Positions 26,969 through 36,412 of a DNA stretch of 64,000 nt are shown here, one piece after another (the first letter of the stretch is position 1; each line of letters opens with the position of its first letter). Source of the stretch: CBDDFN01 sp965227065 (GTDB taxonomy: Bacteria; Pseudomonadota; Alphaproteobacteria; SPJN01); contig CBDDFN010000003.1 in the NCBI GenBank assembly GCA_965227065.1, positions 1 to 64,000 on the forward strand, read 5' to 3'. Under the pieces are notes generated by a model that was not told the DNA's origin, did not search any database, and saw nothing but the letters and a program-made list of their open reading frames with translations. The position numbers were made by a program, and so were the translations under genes.

Positions 26969-28588
26969 TCAGGGTGTTGCGCGCGCTGCCGCACCGCGCT
27001 TTTTCAAGATCACACCCTCTTCCGGCGCACAGCGAATCGTGGTTTGCGCCGCCCCGCCCGGTCCGGTCAGAGCCTGCCAGTTCCCTTTTGGAAGCCGCGC
27101 TTCCACAGGCTGATCAGCAAAATTCAGAACGATCAAAAGCCTGTCCTCGCCATGACTGCGCATGTAGCAAAACAGATCATCCGATCCGCCATCCCATTGG
27201 GTGTAATCCCCGGCAAGAAGCGCAGGCTCACCCCGGCGCAGACTAATCAATTGGCGATACCAATTGAGCAGGGATGCCGGATCATCTTCCTGCGTGGCGA
27301 CATTGATTTGACCCGCATCGGCATTGAGCGGCAGCCAAGGCTCCGCATCCGTAAAGCCCGCCCCTTCACTGGCATCCCAGCACATGGGGGTCCGTGCAGG
27401 ATCGCGGCCAGGATGAAACGGCCAGTAGCGAATGCCGACCGGGTCTTGCAGCTTCGCTTTGGGGACCTTGCCGTTCCCCATGCCGATCTCTTCGCCGTAA
27501 TAAAGGAACGGCGTGCCGCGCAGCGTGAGCAGCATCAACGCAGCAAGACGCGCCCGCCGGACTTGATCGCCCCCTTTGCCGAAGCGGCTGATATGGCGGG
27601 GCTGATCATGGTTTGACAGGGTATAATTAGGCCAGCCGCGTTGACCGAGCAGACTTTCCCAACGCGCCACCGCATCCAGAAAGGCCGAGGCTTTCCATTT
27701 CCTGTACAAAAAGGCGAAATTGAACGCCATGTGCAGACCATCGCCCTCACCATAATAACGGGCAGGCAATTCAGGATCGCCGGGCGGCGGCACGAACACT
27801 TCACCGACGGTCATGCGCGATGCATACTCATCCACCACCGCGCGGATGCCTTTCATATAGTCGATGGTCTCAGGCCGGTTGCGATCATAAATATGATCCT
27901 GCCGGTCGTAAGGTCGGCCCAGCAAAGTCTTGATCGGGTTTGAACGGAACTGGTCATCCTTGATGAACCAGTTGACGACATCAAGCCGGAAGCCATCCAC
28001 CCCCCGGTCCAGCCAAAAGCGGATGACATCATACAGCGCTTCACGCACTTCGGGGTTGCGCCAGTTCAAATCAGGCTGTTCGGCCAGAAAGCCATGGCAG
28101 TAAAATTGTTCTGTCGGCTCATGCCAGGTCCAGGCCGAGCCACCAAAGGCCCCGCCCCAATTGTTGGGCGGTGTGCGTTTGCCCCGCCAGTTCTTTTTGC
28201 CGTCATGCCAGATAAACCAGTCGCGCTTGGGCGAGGTCCGGCTTTCACACGCTTCTTTGAACCAGGGATGCTCTGATGAGCAATGGTTGAACACCAGATC
28301 AATGACGATGCGGATATTGCGCCTATGCGCTTCGTCCACAAGCCGTTCAAACGTGTCCAGCGTGCCGAACTCGTCCGCAATCGCGCAATAGTCGGCCACG
28401 TCATAGCCGAAATCATGCATGGGGGATGGGTAAAAGGGCGAAAACCAGATGCCGTCAATGCCCAGCGCCTGCAGGTAATCAAGCTTGCTGATCACCCCTT
28501 CGAGATCACCGATGCCATCGCCATTGCTGTCGGCAAAACTGCGCGGGTAAATCTGATAGATAATACCGTCCTGCCACCATTCGCGCAT
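26969..28588 (-). CDS. GH13 alpha-glucosidase / oligo-1,6-glucosidase-type enzyme
   Basis: A 539-aa alpha-amylase-family (GH13) hydrolase. The four conserved regions are present: DLVFNH (97-102), GFRLDVVNW with nucleophile Asp203, VGEVF with acid/base Glu263, and SNHDQPR with Asp328. The opening WWQDGIIYQIYPRSFADSNG is that of alpha-glucosidases cleaving short maltose- or isomaltose-type sugars. No signal peptide, so cytoplasmic. It begins 17 bp after rodA on the same strand with a G-rich ribosome site, so it is probably carried on the cell-shape transcript. No carbohydrate transporter is nearby. Confidence 0.9.
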   Translation of the reverse strand: MREWWQDGIIYQIYPRSFADSNGDGIGDLEGVISKLDYLQALGIDGIWFSPFYPSPMHDFGYDVADYCAIADEFGTLDTFERLVDEAHRRNIRIVIDLVFNHCSSEHPWFKEACESRTSPKRDWFIWHDGKKNWRGKRTPPNNWGGAFGGSAWTWHEPTEQFYCHGFLAEQPDLNWRNPEVREALYDVIRFWLDRGVDGFRLDVVNWFIKDDQFRSNPIKTLLGRPYDRQDHIYDRNRPETIDYMKGIRAVVDEYASRMTVGEVFVPPPGDPELPARYYGEGDGLHMAFNFAFLYRKWKASAFLDAVARWESLLGQRGWPNYTLSNHDQPRHISRFGKGGDQVRRARLAALMLLTLRGTPFLYYGEEIGMGNGKVPKAKLQDPVGIRYWPFHPGRDPARTPMCWDASEGAGFTDAEPWLPLNADAGQINVATQEDDPASLLNWYRQLISLRRGEPALLAGDYTQWDGGSDDLFCYMRSHGEDRLLIVLNFADQPVEARLPKGNWQALTGPGGAAQTTIRCAPEEGVILKKRGAAARATP

Positions 28589-28605
28589 GACACCCCCCCC
28601 CTTTG

Positions 28606-29796
28606 TTAGACCAGCACCCCTTCATTGCGGCTGATCTCTTCACTGCGGTGAATATGAACATTGAGGATCAGCCCAAAGCCGATCATCACCGTCAGCATCG
28701 CCGTCCCGCCATAAGAAATCAGCGGCAACGGCACCCCCACCACCGGCACAAGCCCGGTCACCATCGCAATATTGACGAACAGATAAAGCGAGAAGGTCAC
28801 CACCATGCCCCCGCCAACCAGCCGGGCAAAATCACTGCGCGCCTGAAGGGCCATCAACCAGCCGACAACGATCAGCAGGAAGTAAAGACCCAGCAGCACC
28901 ATCACCCCCATTAGGCCAAATTCCTCGGCCAGCACGGTGAAGACAAAGTCTGTCTGACTTTCAGGCAGGAAACTCAAATGGCTTTGCGTGCCTTGCATGA
29001 AGCCCCGCCCCCACACCCCGCCGGATCCCAAGGCGATTTTGGATTGCAGAATGTGGTAGCCCGCCCCCAGCGGATCGCGGCTGGGGTCCAGAAAGGTCAG
29101 GACGCGGTCTTTCTGATAGGCGTGAAGCTGGCTCCACGCGAAAGGCGCGGCAGCCGCCACAGCACCGGCAGCGCCGACAAACAAGCGCCAGTCCGCGCCC
29201 GCCAAAAAGATCACCGCGCCTGCGCTTGCCGCAATCAGGATTGCGGTCCCAAGGTCGGGCTGATTGAGCACAAGCCCCACCGGCAGGACGATCAGCACGG
29301 CCGGCACCACCAACGTGACAAGATTTTTGCGTGCCTCAACCGGCAGGGAATGAAAATAGCGCGCCAGCGCCAGCACAATGGCAATCTTCATCAGCTCAGA
29401 AGGTTGCAGATTGATCGGCCCGACCTGGATCCACCGTTGCGCCCCCATACCGATCCGGCCAAACACTTCCACCCCGATCAACAAGGCCAGCGTTCCGAAA
29501 TAGGCGGGATAGGCAAGCCGCATCAGAAGTTTGATATCGGTCAGCGCGATCCCCATCGTCAGGATCAACCCAAAGGCGAAACGCTGCAATTGCGGTTCGG
29601 CATAAAGGCCAAACCTTCCGCCCGCTGCCGAAATCAGCAGAATTATGCCCACACCGGCCGTGGCAAAGATTAGTGCCAGGTAGGACCAGCTCATTCGTTG
29701 CAGGCGCTCAACAACCGAGCGCGCGCGGGCATCGGGATTAATGTCACCTTCGCGCGCCAGTGCGGCCAGACGCGATGAAATCGACCGATCCGTCAT
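28606..29796 (-). CDS. rodA: Rod-shape-determining glycosyltransferase RodA (SEDS)
   Basis: A 396-aa polytopic SEDS protein, the peptidoglycan polymerase of the elongasome that works with PBP2. Typical family elements are GAQRWIQVGPINLQPSELMK, NQPDLGTAILI and GRGFMQGTQSHLSFLPESQT. About ten membrane helices are evident. Its start overlaps the mrdA stop by 4 bp, so it is translationally coupled. Confidence 0.96.
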   Translation of the reverse strand: MTDRSISSRLAALAREGDINPDARARSVVERLQRMSWSYLALIFATAGVGIILLISAAGGRFGLYAEPQLQRFAFGLILTMGIALTDIKLLMRLAYPAYFGTLALLIGVEVFGRIGMGAQRWIQVGPINLQPSELMKIAIVLALARYFHSLPVEARKNLVTLVVPAVLIVLPVGLVLNQPDLGTAILIAASAGAVIFLAGADWRLFVGAAGAVAAAAPFAWSQLHAYQKDRVLTFLDPSRDPLGAGYHILQSKIALGSGGVWGRGFMQGTQSHLSFLPESQTDFVFTVLAEEFGLMGVMVLLGLYFLLIVVGWLMALQARSDFARLVGGGMVVTFSLYLFVNIAMVTGLVPVVGVPLPLISYGGTAMLTVMIGFGLILNVHIHRSEEISRNEGVLV

Positions 29797-31670
29797 ATCG
29801 CTTCGCCCTCCGGCTCAATCCGCTGTTCGGGCAATCGCTCAACCGGTGTCTGGTTGGCGGGATCAAGCCGCAAAGCCTCGGTCAGAATATCTTTCGCAAC
29901 CGGTGCCGCCGCCGCAGAGCCTGACCCGCCATGCTCAACCACAATCGAAACGGCATAGCGCGGCTTGTCGGTCGGCGCATAGGCCACAAACAGCGCATGA
30001 TCGCGCATCAGCCATTCCAGATCTTCATTTTTCAATACGCCGGATTCCCGTTCAGCCTTGGTGATGCGGCGGACCTGGGCGGTGCCGGTCTTGCCGGCCA
30101 TTTGAACATCGTCGCGCTCCAACCGGGAGCTGCGCGCGGTTCCCCGTTTGTGATTGACCACTTCATCAAGCCCGCGTTGAACCTGGCGGAGCACCCAGGG
30201 CTTGATGTTCAATTCGGGAATAGCGGGTTCGGGCCCCGGCCCGATGGGCCGCACAATGCGCGGGCTGACCGCCTTTTTGCCATTGGCGATGCGCGCGGTC
30301 ATGACAGCCAGCTCCAGCGGGGTGGACAGCACAAAGCCCTGGCCGATCCCGGCAACCAGCGTTTCACCCACCTGCCAGGGCCGCCCGAATTCGGCCAGCT
30401 TCCACGCCTTGGTTGGAACCGTGCCGCGCCGGACCCCGTCAATCGCCAGATCAAAGCCGGTGCCCAGACCCAGACGGGTCGCCATTTCGGCAATGCGGTC
30501 GATGCCGGTCTCTCGCGCAATCTCGTAAAAATAAATATCGCAGCTTTCCCGCATGGCGCCCACTGCATCCATATGCCCGTGACCGCGGCGGTGCCAGCAA
30601 TGGAAACGCCGGTCGCCAAGTTCAATATGGCCTGAGCAATAAATCGTCTTGCGCGGGTCAATCACCCCCGCTTCAAGCGCGGCTGCCAGAACTGCAATCT
30701 TGAACGTCGATCCCGGCGGATAGCGGCCGGCAACCGAGCGGTTCAGCAAAGGCGCATAAGGATGATTGCGGATCGCGTCCCACCGGTCCTTGGGCAGCCC
30801 GCCAACAAAACCATTGGGATCAAAGCTGGGCGTCGAGGCCGAGGCGTAAATATCGCCGGTCTCGACATCCATCACGACGGCAGCCCCCACCTCACCCGAC
30901 AAGCGGTTCATGGCAAAGGTTTGCAGCCGAGCATCCAGCGTCAAGACAACATCATTGCCGGTCAGCCCCTCACGGCGGTCAAGCTCGCGAATGACCCGGC
31001 CAACCGCATTGACCTCAACCTCGCGATTACCCGCTTGCCCGCGCAAGGTCTTGTCGAAGTTGCGCTCAACGCCACGACGCCCGATTTGAAAACCTGACAG
31101 GCCCAGCAAGGGATCGGTATCGCGAAAACGGTCATCTTCGCTGGCTGGTCCGACATAGCCGATCATATGGGCGATCGCCTCGCCCATGGGATAGATACGG
31201 CGGGTTCCGGTTTCGCCATGCACGCCGGGCAAATCGGGCGACACGACATTGACGCGGGCAAAATCATGCCAGTTCAAATCGCGCGTCACGGTCACCGGAA
31301 CAAAGGGGCGGTTGCGCTTGACCTCTTTGAGGATAATCGCCCGCCGTTCAGTGGTCAGCGGGACAATGCGCGCCAGTTCTTCCAGCGTTTCTTCCACACC
31401 ATTGGTCTGTTCCGGCACAATCACCACACCCAGCGTGCGCCGGTTACCCGCCAGCACGGTGCCGAACCGGTCGGTAATGCGCCCGCGCAAAGGCGGCAGC
31501 AATTCCAGATTGACCCGATTGTCTTCAGCCAGCATGCGGTAGCGTTCGGCATCAATTACCTGAAGCTGATAGAGCCGCCCGCCGATAATGCCAAAGCCCA
31601 GAAGCTGCGCGGCCCCCACCAACATGGAGCGGCGCGAAAAGCTTCTGATCTGTTCGCGATCTTCTGCCAT
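29793..31670 (-). CDS. mrdA: Penicillin-binding protein 2
   Basis: A 625-aa class B transpeptidase. One N-terminal membrane helix (near residues 15-35), a dimerisation domain with LRGRITDRFGTVLAGN, and the transpeptidase domain with the active-site Ser near 321 in PPGSTFKI, an SxN-type motif as ESCDIYFYE, and AGKTGTAQV. It crosslinks new peptidoglycan in lateral wall growth together with RodA. It lies between mreD (3-bp gap) and rodA (overlap). Confidence 0.96.
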   Translation of the reverse strand: MAEDREQIRSFSRRSMLVGAAQLLGFGIIGGRLYQLQVIDAERYRMLAEDNRVNLELLPPLRGRITDRFGTVLAGNRRTLGVVIVPEQTNGVEETLEELARIVPLTTERRAIILKEVKRNRPFVPVTVTRDLNWHDFARVNVVSPDLPGVHGETGTRRIYPMGEAIAHMIGYVGPASEDDRFRDTDPLLGLSGFQIGRRGVERNFDKTLRGQAGNREVEVNAVGRVIRELDRREGLTGNDVVLTLDARLQTFAMNRLSGEVGAAVVMDVETGDIYASASTPSFDPNGFVGGLPKDRWDAIRNHPYAPLLNRSVAGRYPPGSTFKIAVLAAALEAGVIDPRKTIYCSGHIELGDRRFHCWHRRGHGHMDAVGAMRESCDIYFYEIARETGIDRIAEMATRLGLGTGFDLAIDGVRRGTVPTKAWKLAEFGRPWQVGETLVAGIGQGFVLSTPLELAVMTARIANGKKAVSPRIVRPIGPGPEPAIPELNIKPWVLRQVQRGLDEVVNHKRGTARSSRLERDDVQMAGKTGTAQVRRITKAERESGVLKNEDLEWLMRDHALFVAYAPTDKPRYAVSIVVEHGGSGSAAAAPVAKDILTEALRLDPANQTPVERLPEQRIEPEGEAI

Positions 31671-31673
31671 GGC

Positions 31674-32204
31674 CTACCGGTACAATAAGGGCAAGGGCGA
31701 CAAGAGCTTGGCGAGTGCGGCCAAAACAAAGCCCACAAAGGGATAGATCAAGGCCGACATCAGGATTTGCTCACCCAGCGGCACCAGCGAGAAAAAACTT
31801 TGCGTGTAGACCACCGCAACCAGCGTGGCGACGATGCCGTAGATCAGCGCGGCGAGGAAAAAGCCGAAGACATAAAAGCCGAATGCAAAATTGGCGAGCG
31901 CCTGATAGCTCGCCCCCACAAAGGTGATGGCCGCCAGCATGGACAGGGACGACAATCCCAAAGGCGCCCCCGACAAAGCGTCTTGCAAAAAGCCGATCAT
32001 GAAAATGGCCGGGGCGCGCATCAGGTCAGGCCGGCGCATCGACCAGAAGTAAACCACCATGAGCGCAAAGAGCGGGGCCACCGGCAGTGAAAAGCCGAAA
32101 CTGACGGGCAGATTTGCGCCCAGCACAACCACAAGCGCCGAGCCGATCGGCAAAGCCGCCCGCATCCAATAGCCGAACCATTCGCCCGACAGGACCTGCA
32201 TCAA
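31674..32204 (-). CDS. mreD: Rod-shape-determining protein MreD
   Basis: A 176-aa inner-membrane protein with about five helices, including LMVVYFWSMRRPDLMRAPAI and the family stretch GFLQDALSGAPLGLSSL. It links MreB/MreC to the elongation machinery. Position between mreC and mrdA is the standard order. Confidence 0.92.
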   Translation of the reverse strand: MMQVLSGEWFGYWMRAALPIGSALVVVLGANLPVSFGFSLPVAPLFALMVVYFWSMRRPDLMRAPAIFMIGFLQDALSGAPLGLSSLSMLAAITFVGASYQALANFAFGFYVFGFFLAALIYGIVATLVAVVYTQSFFSLVPLGEQILMSALIYPFVGFVLAALAKLLSPLPLLYR

Positions 32205-32217
32205 CGCTTCCTAACAG

Positions 32218-33291
32218 TTAGTTTGCGGGACGAGCGGTTGGCCGGGGCGTTGCTGGCGCAGCGGTTAAACCCTCGTCACTGTCTTCCCCATTCTGGGGTG
32301 CAAATATGGCGGCATCGGGGACAGCGCCTTCAACGGCCTTGTCTTGCGCCGCCTGCTCTTCATCAGAGCCGATCAGCCCGCCTTGCAAGCGCGGCAGGCT
32401 GCGATCGCGTTCCACATCGGGTGCAGTGCCCAGATTGGGCAGGCTCAACACCTTGACGAAATCAAGCCGGCTGAGATCGGCGACCGGGCGGACCAGAATA
32501 CCTTCATCTTCGGAATAGCGTTCAATCACGCCGACGGGAATGTCTGCGGGGAACAGCCCGCCATCACCCGAAGTGACGACCAGCACACCGGGGTCGGTCA
32601 ATGCATCGGCGGGCAGGAAGCCCAGCTTGAGCAACGGCCCGTTGGTGCCCGAGGCAATCCCGCGGGCATTGTCGCCGTCAAGCTTGACGGGAATGCGGCT
32701 GTTCAAATCAGTGATCAGCAAGACCCGCGCGGCATTGCGGGCAGAGCCATCAATGCGGCCAACCAGCCCGCTTTCAGAATGAACCGCCTGGCCTTTTTCA
32801 ATGCCGGTTGCCCGCCCTTCATTGATGATCAGCGAGCGCACAAAGGGCGTCGAGGTGTCGGCAATGACGCGCGCGGTGACGACAATCGGATTGTCGCCCA
32901 CCCGCACATCCAGCATGCGCTTCAAGGATTTGTTTTCCGCATCAAGCTTGCGGGCATTCATCTCCCAGCCTTTGAGGCTGGCGATTTCTTCTTTCAGGCG
33001 CTGATTTTCTTCATGAACGGCAAACAGCGCGCCGGTATTGTCGATGGCGCGCTGAACGGTGGTGACAGGCTTGGCAAAGGCTTCAAGAACAGGCGCGGCC
33101 ACATCGGTCACCGCCCCGCGCACACCTTCCACCACAAAGCTTTCAGCCCGCCCCAGCAGCAGGAAGGACGCCGCCAGCGCAACCATGAACAAAAAGCTCA
33201 GACGGTCATAAATGACCCGGCGGACCAGCGTCTGCGTCTCAGCCCCGCCCGGGGGCTGGAAAGATCGGCTGTGTCGCGGGGCCTGGGCCAC
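32218..33291 (-). CDS. mreC: Rod-shape-determining protein MreC
   Basis: A 357-aa bitopic protein: short cytoplasmic tail, one membrane helix (LSFLFMVALAASFLLLG), a coiled coil around residues 75-115 (ENQRLKEEIASLKGWEM), then the beta-rich periplasmic domain with GRIDGSARNAARVLLITDL and SRIPVKL. The C-terminal 45 residues are low in complexity, rich in Pro, Ala, Asp and Glu, and not part of the fold. Confidence 0.95.
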   Translation of the reverse strand: MAQAPRHSRSFQPPGGAETQTLVRRVIYDRLSFLFMVALAASFLLLGRAESFVVEGVRGAVTDVAAPVLEAFAKPVTTVQRAIDNTGALFAVHEENQRLKEEIASLKGWEMNARKLDAENKSLKRMLDVRVGDNPIVVTARVIADTSTPFVRSLIINEGRATGIEKGQAVHSESGLVGRIDGSARNAARVLLITDLNSRIPVKLDGDNARGIASGTNGPLLKLGFLPADALTDPGVLVVTSGDGGLFPADIPVGVIERYSEDEGILVRPVADLSRLDFVKVLSLPNLGTAPDVERDRSLPRLQGGLIGSDEEQAAQDKAVEGAVPDAAIFAPQNGEDSDEGLTAAPATPRPTARPAN

Positions 33292-33309
33292 CTTGGCTCT
33301 CCTTCAAAC

Positions 33310-34344
33310 TTAGTCGGACAGGACGTGACGCATCGTCTTCATATTCTCAAGCGCCATGCCGGTGCCAAGCGCCACACAAGTGAGCGGCTCATCGGCCAGC
33401 GACACGGGCAGGCCCGTCGCCTCGCGCAGCACCTGATCCTGATTGGTCAGAAGCGCGCCACCGCCGGTCAACACAATGCCTTTGTCGACGATGTCGGCTG
33501 CGAGTTCGGGCGGGGTTTGCTCAAGCGCGACCTTGACCGCCTCGACAATCGCACCGACGGGTTCGGCAATCGCCTCGGCAACCTGACGCTGGGTGATGGT
33601 GATCTCTTTCGGCACGCCGTTCATCAGATCGCGGCCTTTGATCTGCATGGTTTCGCCATCGCCCGATTCAGGGGTCCGGGCGGAACCGATCTCATGCTTG
33701 ATCCGTTCAGCCGAGGCTTCCCCGATCAGCAGATTGTTGGTCCGGCGGATGTAAGCAATGATCGCGTCATTGAGCTTGTCACCGCCAACCCGGACAGAGC
33801 GCGAATAGACAATGCCGCCCAGCGACAGCACCGCCACCTCAGTGGTGCCCCCACCAATATCAACAACCATCGACCCTGTGGGCTCCGTCACCGGCAGGCC
33901 AGAGCCGATCGCAGCCGCCATCGGCTCATCAATCAGAAACACGCGGCGGGCGCCCGCCGACAACGCTGAGTCCTTAATCGCGCGGCGCTCAACCGGGGTG
34001 GAACCCGACGGCACACAGACCACGACCTGGGGATTGGCGAATGAGCTGCGATTGTGGACCTTGCGGATAAAGGCCTTGATCATCTCTTCGGCAATATTGA
34101 AATCCGCAATCACGCCGTCCGACATGGGGCGGATCGCCTGAATATTGCCCGGGGTGCGGCCCAGCATCTGCTTGGCTTCGGCACCGACGGCGAGAACCTG
34201 GCTTTTGCCGCGGCTTTCGGTGATGGCCACCACGCTCGGTTCATTCAAAACAATGCCACGGCCTTTGACGTAAACGAGTGTATTGGCCGTGCCGAGGTCA
34301 ATCGCCATATCGGCTGACAGCATGCCGAGCAGATCGGTAAGCAT
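33310..34344 (-). CDS. mreB: Actin-like rod-shape protein MreB
   Basis: A 344-aa bacterial actin that organises lateral wall synthesis. Actin-family ATP-binding motifs are present: IDLGTANTLVY near the start, VVDIGGGTTEVAVLSLGG (phosphate 2), and GIVLTGGGALL (adenosine). The start is placed at ATG 34344 because it aligns exactly with the start of well-known MreB proteins (nine residues before SADMAIDLG); an ATG at 34356 would add four residues and longer in-frame extension is not protein-like. First gene of the shape operon, which has a 210-bp leader. Confidence 0.96.
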   Translation of the reverse strand: MLTDLLGMLSADMAIDLGTANTLVYVKGRGIVLNEPSVVAITESRGKSQVLAVGAEAKQMLGRTPGNIQAIRPMSDGVIADFNIAEEMIKAFIRKVHNRSSFANPQVVVCVPSGSTPVERRAIKDSALSAGARRVFLIDEPMAAAIGSGLPVTEPTGSMVVDIGGGTTEVAVLSLGGIVYSRSVRVGGDKLNDAIIAYIRRTNNLLIGEASAERIKHEIGSARTPESGDGETMQIKGRDLMNGVPKEITITQRQVAEAIAEPVGAIVEAVKVALEQTPPELAADIVDKGIVLTGGGALLTNQDQVLREATGLPVSLADEPLTCVALGTGMALENMKTMRHVLSD

Positions 34345-34474
34345 AAAGTTCCACATCCCCTTAAGCGGCGGCGCGCGCAAGCTTTCGCGCCCCACCGGCT
34401 GGTCTGAAATGAATTGGGACCCGTCGCAATCCGGCAACACTTTGCCTGAATCGTGATTGGCACTCCCCTCCCGC

Positions 34475-34505
34475 TCTATAAAGCGCATATTTCCCTGATT
34501 GACAA
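34475..34505 (-). promoter_or_regulatory. Candidate promoter for the mreB operon
   Basis: Reading leftward, TTGTCA (34505-34500) and TATAGA (34480-34475) are separated by 19 bp, or by 18 bp with TTATAG as the -10. The spacing is slightly long. Transcription would start about 125 bp before mreB. Confidence 0.3.
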
Positions 34506-34557
34506 AGGAAATTCGCCTCGAATTTGAGGGAAACCAAACATTCTTGTCCGGCAATCG

Positions 34558-34589
34558 AAAAAGGCGGCTCCCCCTATGGGGGAACCGCC
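34558..34589 (-). terminator. Rho-independent terminator downstream of leuA
   Basis: A 12-bp stem (34578-34589 with 34563-34574, one G-U pair, loop of three) is followed on the leftward strand by five T residues. It begins 22 bp after the leuA stop and separates leuA from the mreB promoter. Confidence 0.9.
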
Positions 34590-34611
34590 CTCATCTTGCT
34601 CGCGTTAACCT

Positions 34612-36198
34612 TTAGATCGACAGGCTCGACGGTGCGGTCTTTTCCCGCCGCGTGATCAGCTTGTTGAGCGCGTTGACGTAAGCCCGTGCGCTCGCCACCA
34701 GCGTATCGGTATCAGCTCCCTGGCCGACGACGGTCTTGCCGCCCTCTTCCAGCCGCACCGAAACCTCGGCCTGCGCGTCAGTGCCCTGGGTCACTGCGTG
34801 AACCTGATAGAGCTGCAAGCTCGCCTCGTGCGCCACCAGCGCCTTGATCGCATTGAAGGTGGCGTCAACCGGGCCATCGCCGGTGGCTTCAACCGTGTCT
34901 TCCACGCCGTTGATTTCGAGCGTCAAGGTCGCCTTTTGCGGGCCGTCCGTTCCGGCAATGACGGTCAGGCTTTTCACCTTGATCACATCATTGCCGCGCA
35001 CAACCTCATCATCGATCAGGGCAACAATGTCCTCATCAAAGATCTGCTTTTTCTTGTCAGCCAGATCCTTGAAGCGGCGGAAGGCGTCCTGCAACGCATT
35101 GTCGCCCAGATCATAGCCCAGCTCACGCACCTTGGTGCGGAAGGCATGGCGGCCCGAATGTTTGCCCATGACCAGCGAGCTTTGATTCACGCCCACAGAC
35201 TCCGGCGTCATGATCTCATAGGTCTGGGTGTTTTTGAGCATGCCGTCCTGGTGGATGCCGCTTTCATGCGCAAAAGCGTTCGCGCCGACAATCGCCTTAT
35301 TGTACTGGACGGGAAAGCCCGTGACGGTTGAGACGAGTTTTGAGCCGCGCATGATTTCGGTCGCGCGCACATTGGTCCAATAGGGCAACGCGTCAGAGCG
35401 GGTCTTGAGCGCCATGACGATCTCTTCCACGGCCGCATTGCCCGCACGTTCGCCCAGCCCGTTGATGGTGCATTCCACCTGACGCGCGCCGCCGCGCACA
35501 CCGGCCAATGAGTTGGCAACCGCGAGCCCCAAATCATTGTGGCAATGGGTTGAGAAGATGACCTCATCAGCGCCGGGCACTTTTGCGCGCAGCATTTTGA
35601 TCAACGCCTCATACTCATCCGGCACGGTATAGCCGACAGTATCGGGAATATTGATGGTGCGGGCACCGGCGCGAATGGCGATTTCAACCGCACGGCACAA
35701 AAAGTCATGCTCGGTGCGGGTGGCGTCTTCAGCCGACCATTCGACGTCATCGACCAGGTTGCGCGCCAGCGTCACCGACGATGAAATCGCATCCAGCACA
35801 TCTTCAGGCTCCATCTGCAACTTGTGTTTCATATGGACGGGGCTGGTTGAAATAAACGTGTGGATGCGCGCGCGTTTGGCGGGCTTGAGCGCCTCGGCCG
35901 CGCGCTCAATATCCTTTTGACCCGCGCGGGAGAGCGAGCAAATCACCGGCTCGGTCAGCAATTTGGCGATCTCATTGACGGCTTCAAAGTCACCGTTCGA
36001 GGCAATGGCAAAGCCTGCTTCAATGACATCGACGCGCATATCTTCGAGCAATTCGGCGACGCGCAATTTCTCGCTCAGCGTCATGGACGCGCCGGGGCTT
36101 TGCTCGCCATCGCGCAAGGTGGTGTCAAAAATCAACACACGGTCTTGCGGTGCGCCTTGCGGCTCAACCGCCTGAGGAATGTTGGATTGGTCAGTCAT
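34612..36198 (-). CDS. leuA: 2-isopropylmalate synthase
   Basis: A 528-aa LeuA, first committed enzyme of leucine synthesis, condensing acetyl-CoA with 2-oxoisovalerate. The catalytic TIM barrel shows FDTTLRDGEQSPGASM near residue 25 and the metal-binding HCHNDLGLAVANS. The C-terminal 130 residues form the leucine-sensing regulatory domain (DTVEATGDGPVDATFNAIK). The gene stands alone between a terminator and its own leader at 36199-36406, which encodes a leucine-rich peptide. Confidence 0.96.
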   Translation of the reverse strand: MTDQSNIPQAVEPQGAPQDRVLIFDTTLRDGEQSPGASMTLSEKLRVAELLEDMRVDVIEAGFAIASNGDFEAVNEIAKLLTEPVICSLSRAGQKDIERAAEALKPAKRARIHTFISTSPVHMKHKLQMEPEDVLDAISSSVTLARNLVDDVEWSAEDATRTEHDFLCRAVEIAIRAGARTINIPDTVGYTVPDEYEALIKMLRAKVPGADEVIFSTHCHNDLGLAVANSLAGVRGGARQVECTINGLGERAGNAAVEEIVMALKTRSDALPYWTNVRATEIMRGSKLVSTVTGFPVQYNKAIVGANAFAHESGIHQDGMLKNTQTYEIMTPESVGVNQSSLVMGKHSGRHAFRTKVRELGYDLGDNALQDAFRRFKDLADKKKQIFDEDIVALIDDEVVRGNDVIKVKSLTVIAGTDGPQKATLTLEINGVEDTVEATGDGPVDATFNAIKALVAHEASLQLYQVHAVTQGTDAQAEVSVRLEEGGKTVVGQGADTDTLVASARAYVNALNKLITRREKTAPSSLSI

Positions 36199-36242
36199 GA
36201 TAAATCTCTTCGTTTTGGCGTTTCTGCTTTGGTGTTTTTAAT

Positions 36243-36286
36243 CCCCTAAGCATCCGCCTCCCGAAGGGCCGGTCGATGCCTAGGGG
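36243..36286 (-). promoter_or_regulatory. leuA leader hairpin overlapping the leader-peptide stop codon
   Basis: GATGCCTAGGGG (36275-36286) pairs with CCCCTAAGCATC (36243-36254), 12 bp with one G-U on the RNA strand. The leuL stop codon lies within the 5' arm, so a ribosome completing or stalling in leuL changes folding. No T-run follows the 3' arm, so control may act on translation or on an alternative fold rather than by simple termination. Confidence 0.6.
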
Positions 36287-36384
36287 CAGCTAAGAAGCAG
36301 AAGCCCAAGCGGACGCGCATAACCAACCGCCGAGGGAATGCCCTCGCCGCCGGTCTTGCTTGCAATGATCATGGTCTGCGCCAC
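36280..36384 (-). CDS. leuL: leuA leader peptide with run of leucine codons
   Basis: A 34-codon peptide starting at GTG 36384, with AAAGGA exactly 6 bp upstream. It ends in PLGLLLLSCP, giving five Leu codons within six positions shortly before the stop at 36280. It starts about 22 nt from the predicted transcription start and its stop lies inside the leader hairpin, which is the layout of leucine-dependent attenuation: shortage of charged tRNA-Leu stalls the ribosome at the Leu run and changes RNA folding ahead of leuA. No function is expected for the peptide itself. Alternative ATG starts at 36372 and 36405 have no ribosome site, and 36405 falls at the predicted transcript start. Confidence 0.75.
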   Translation of the reverse strand: MAQTMIIASKTGGEGIPSAVGYARPLGLLLLSCP

Positions 36385-36412
36385 GACGCGTCCTTTCACA
36401 GTCATCAGGTGG

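Noticed and set aside
32344..33969. A 541-codon open frame on the plus strand across mreC and mreB
   Set aside because: It lies antisense to two fully conserved genes and its translation lacks any protein-like pattern; GC-rich codon use keeps the opposite frame open.
34345..34554. N-terminal extension of MreB to 34554
   Set aside because: The extra 70 residues do not resemble MreB and the start at 34344 aligns exactly with known proteins; the region is better explained as promoter and leader.
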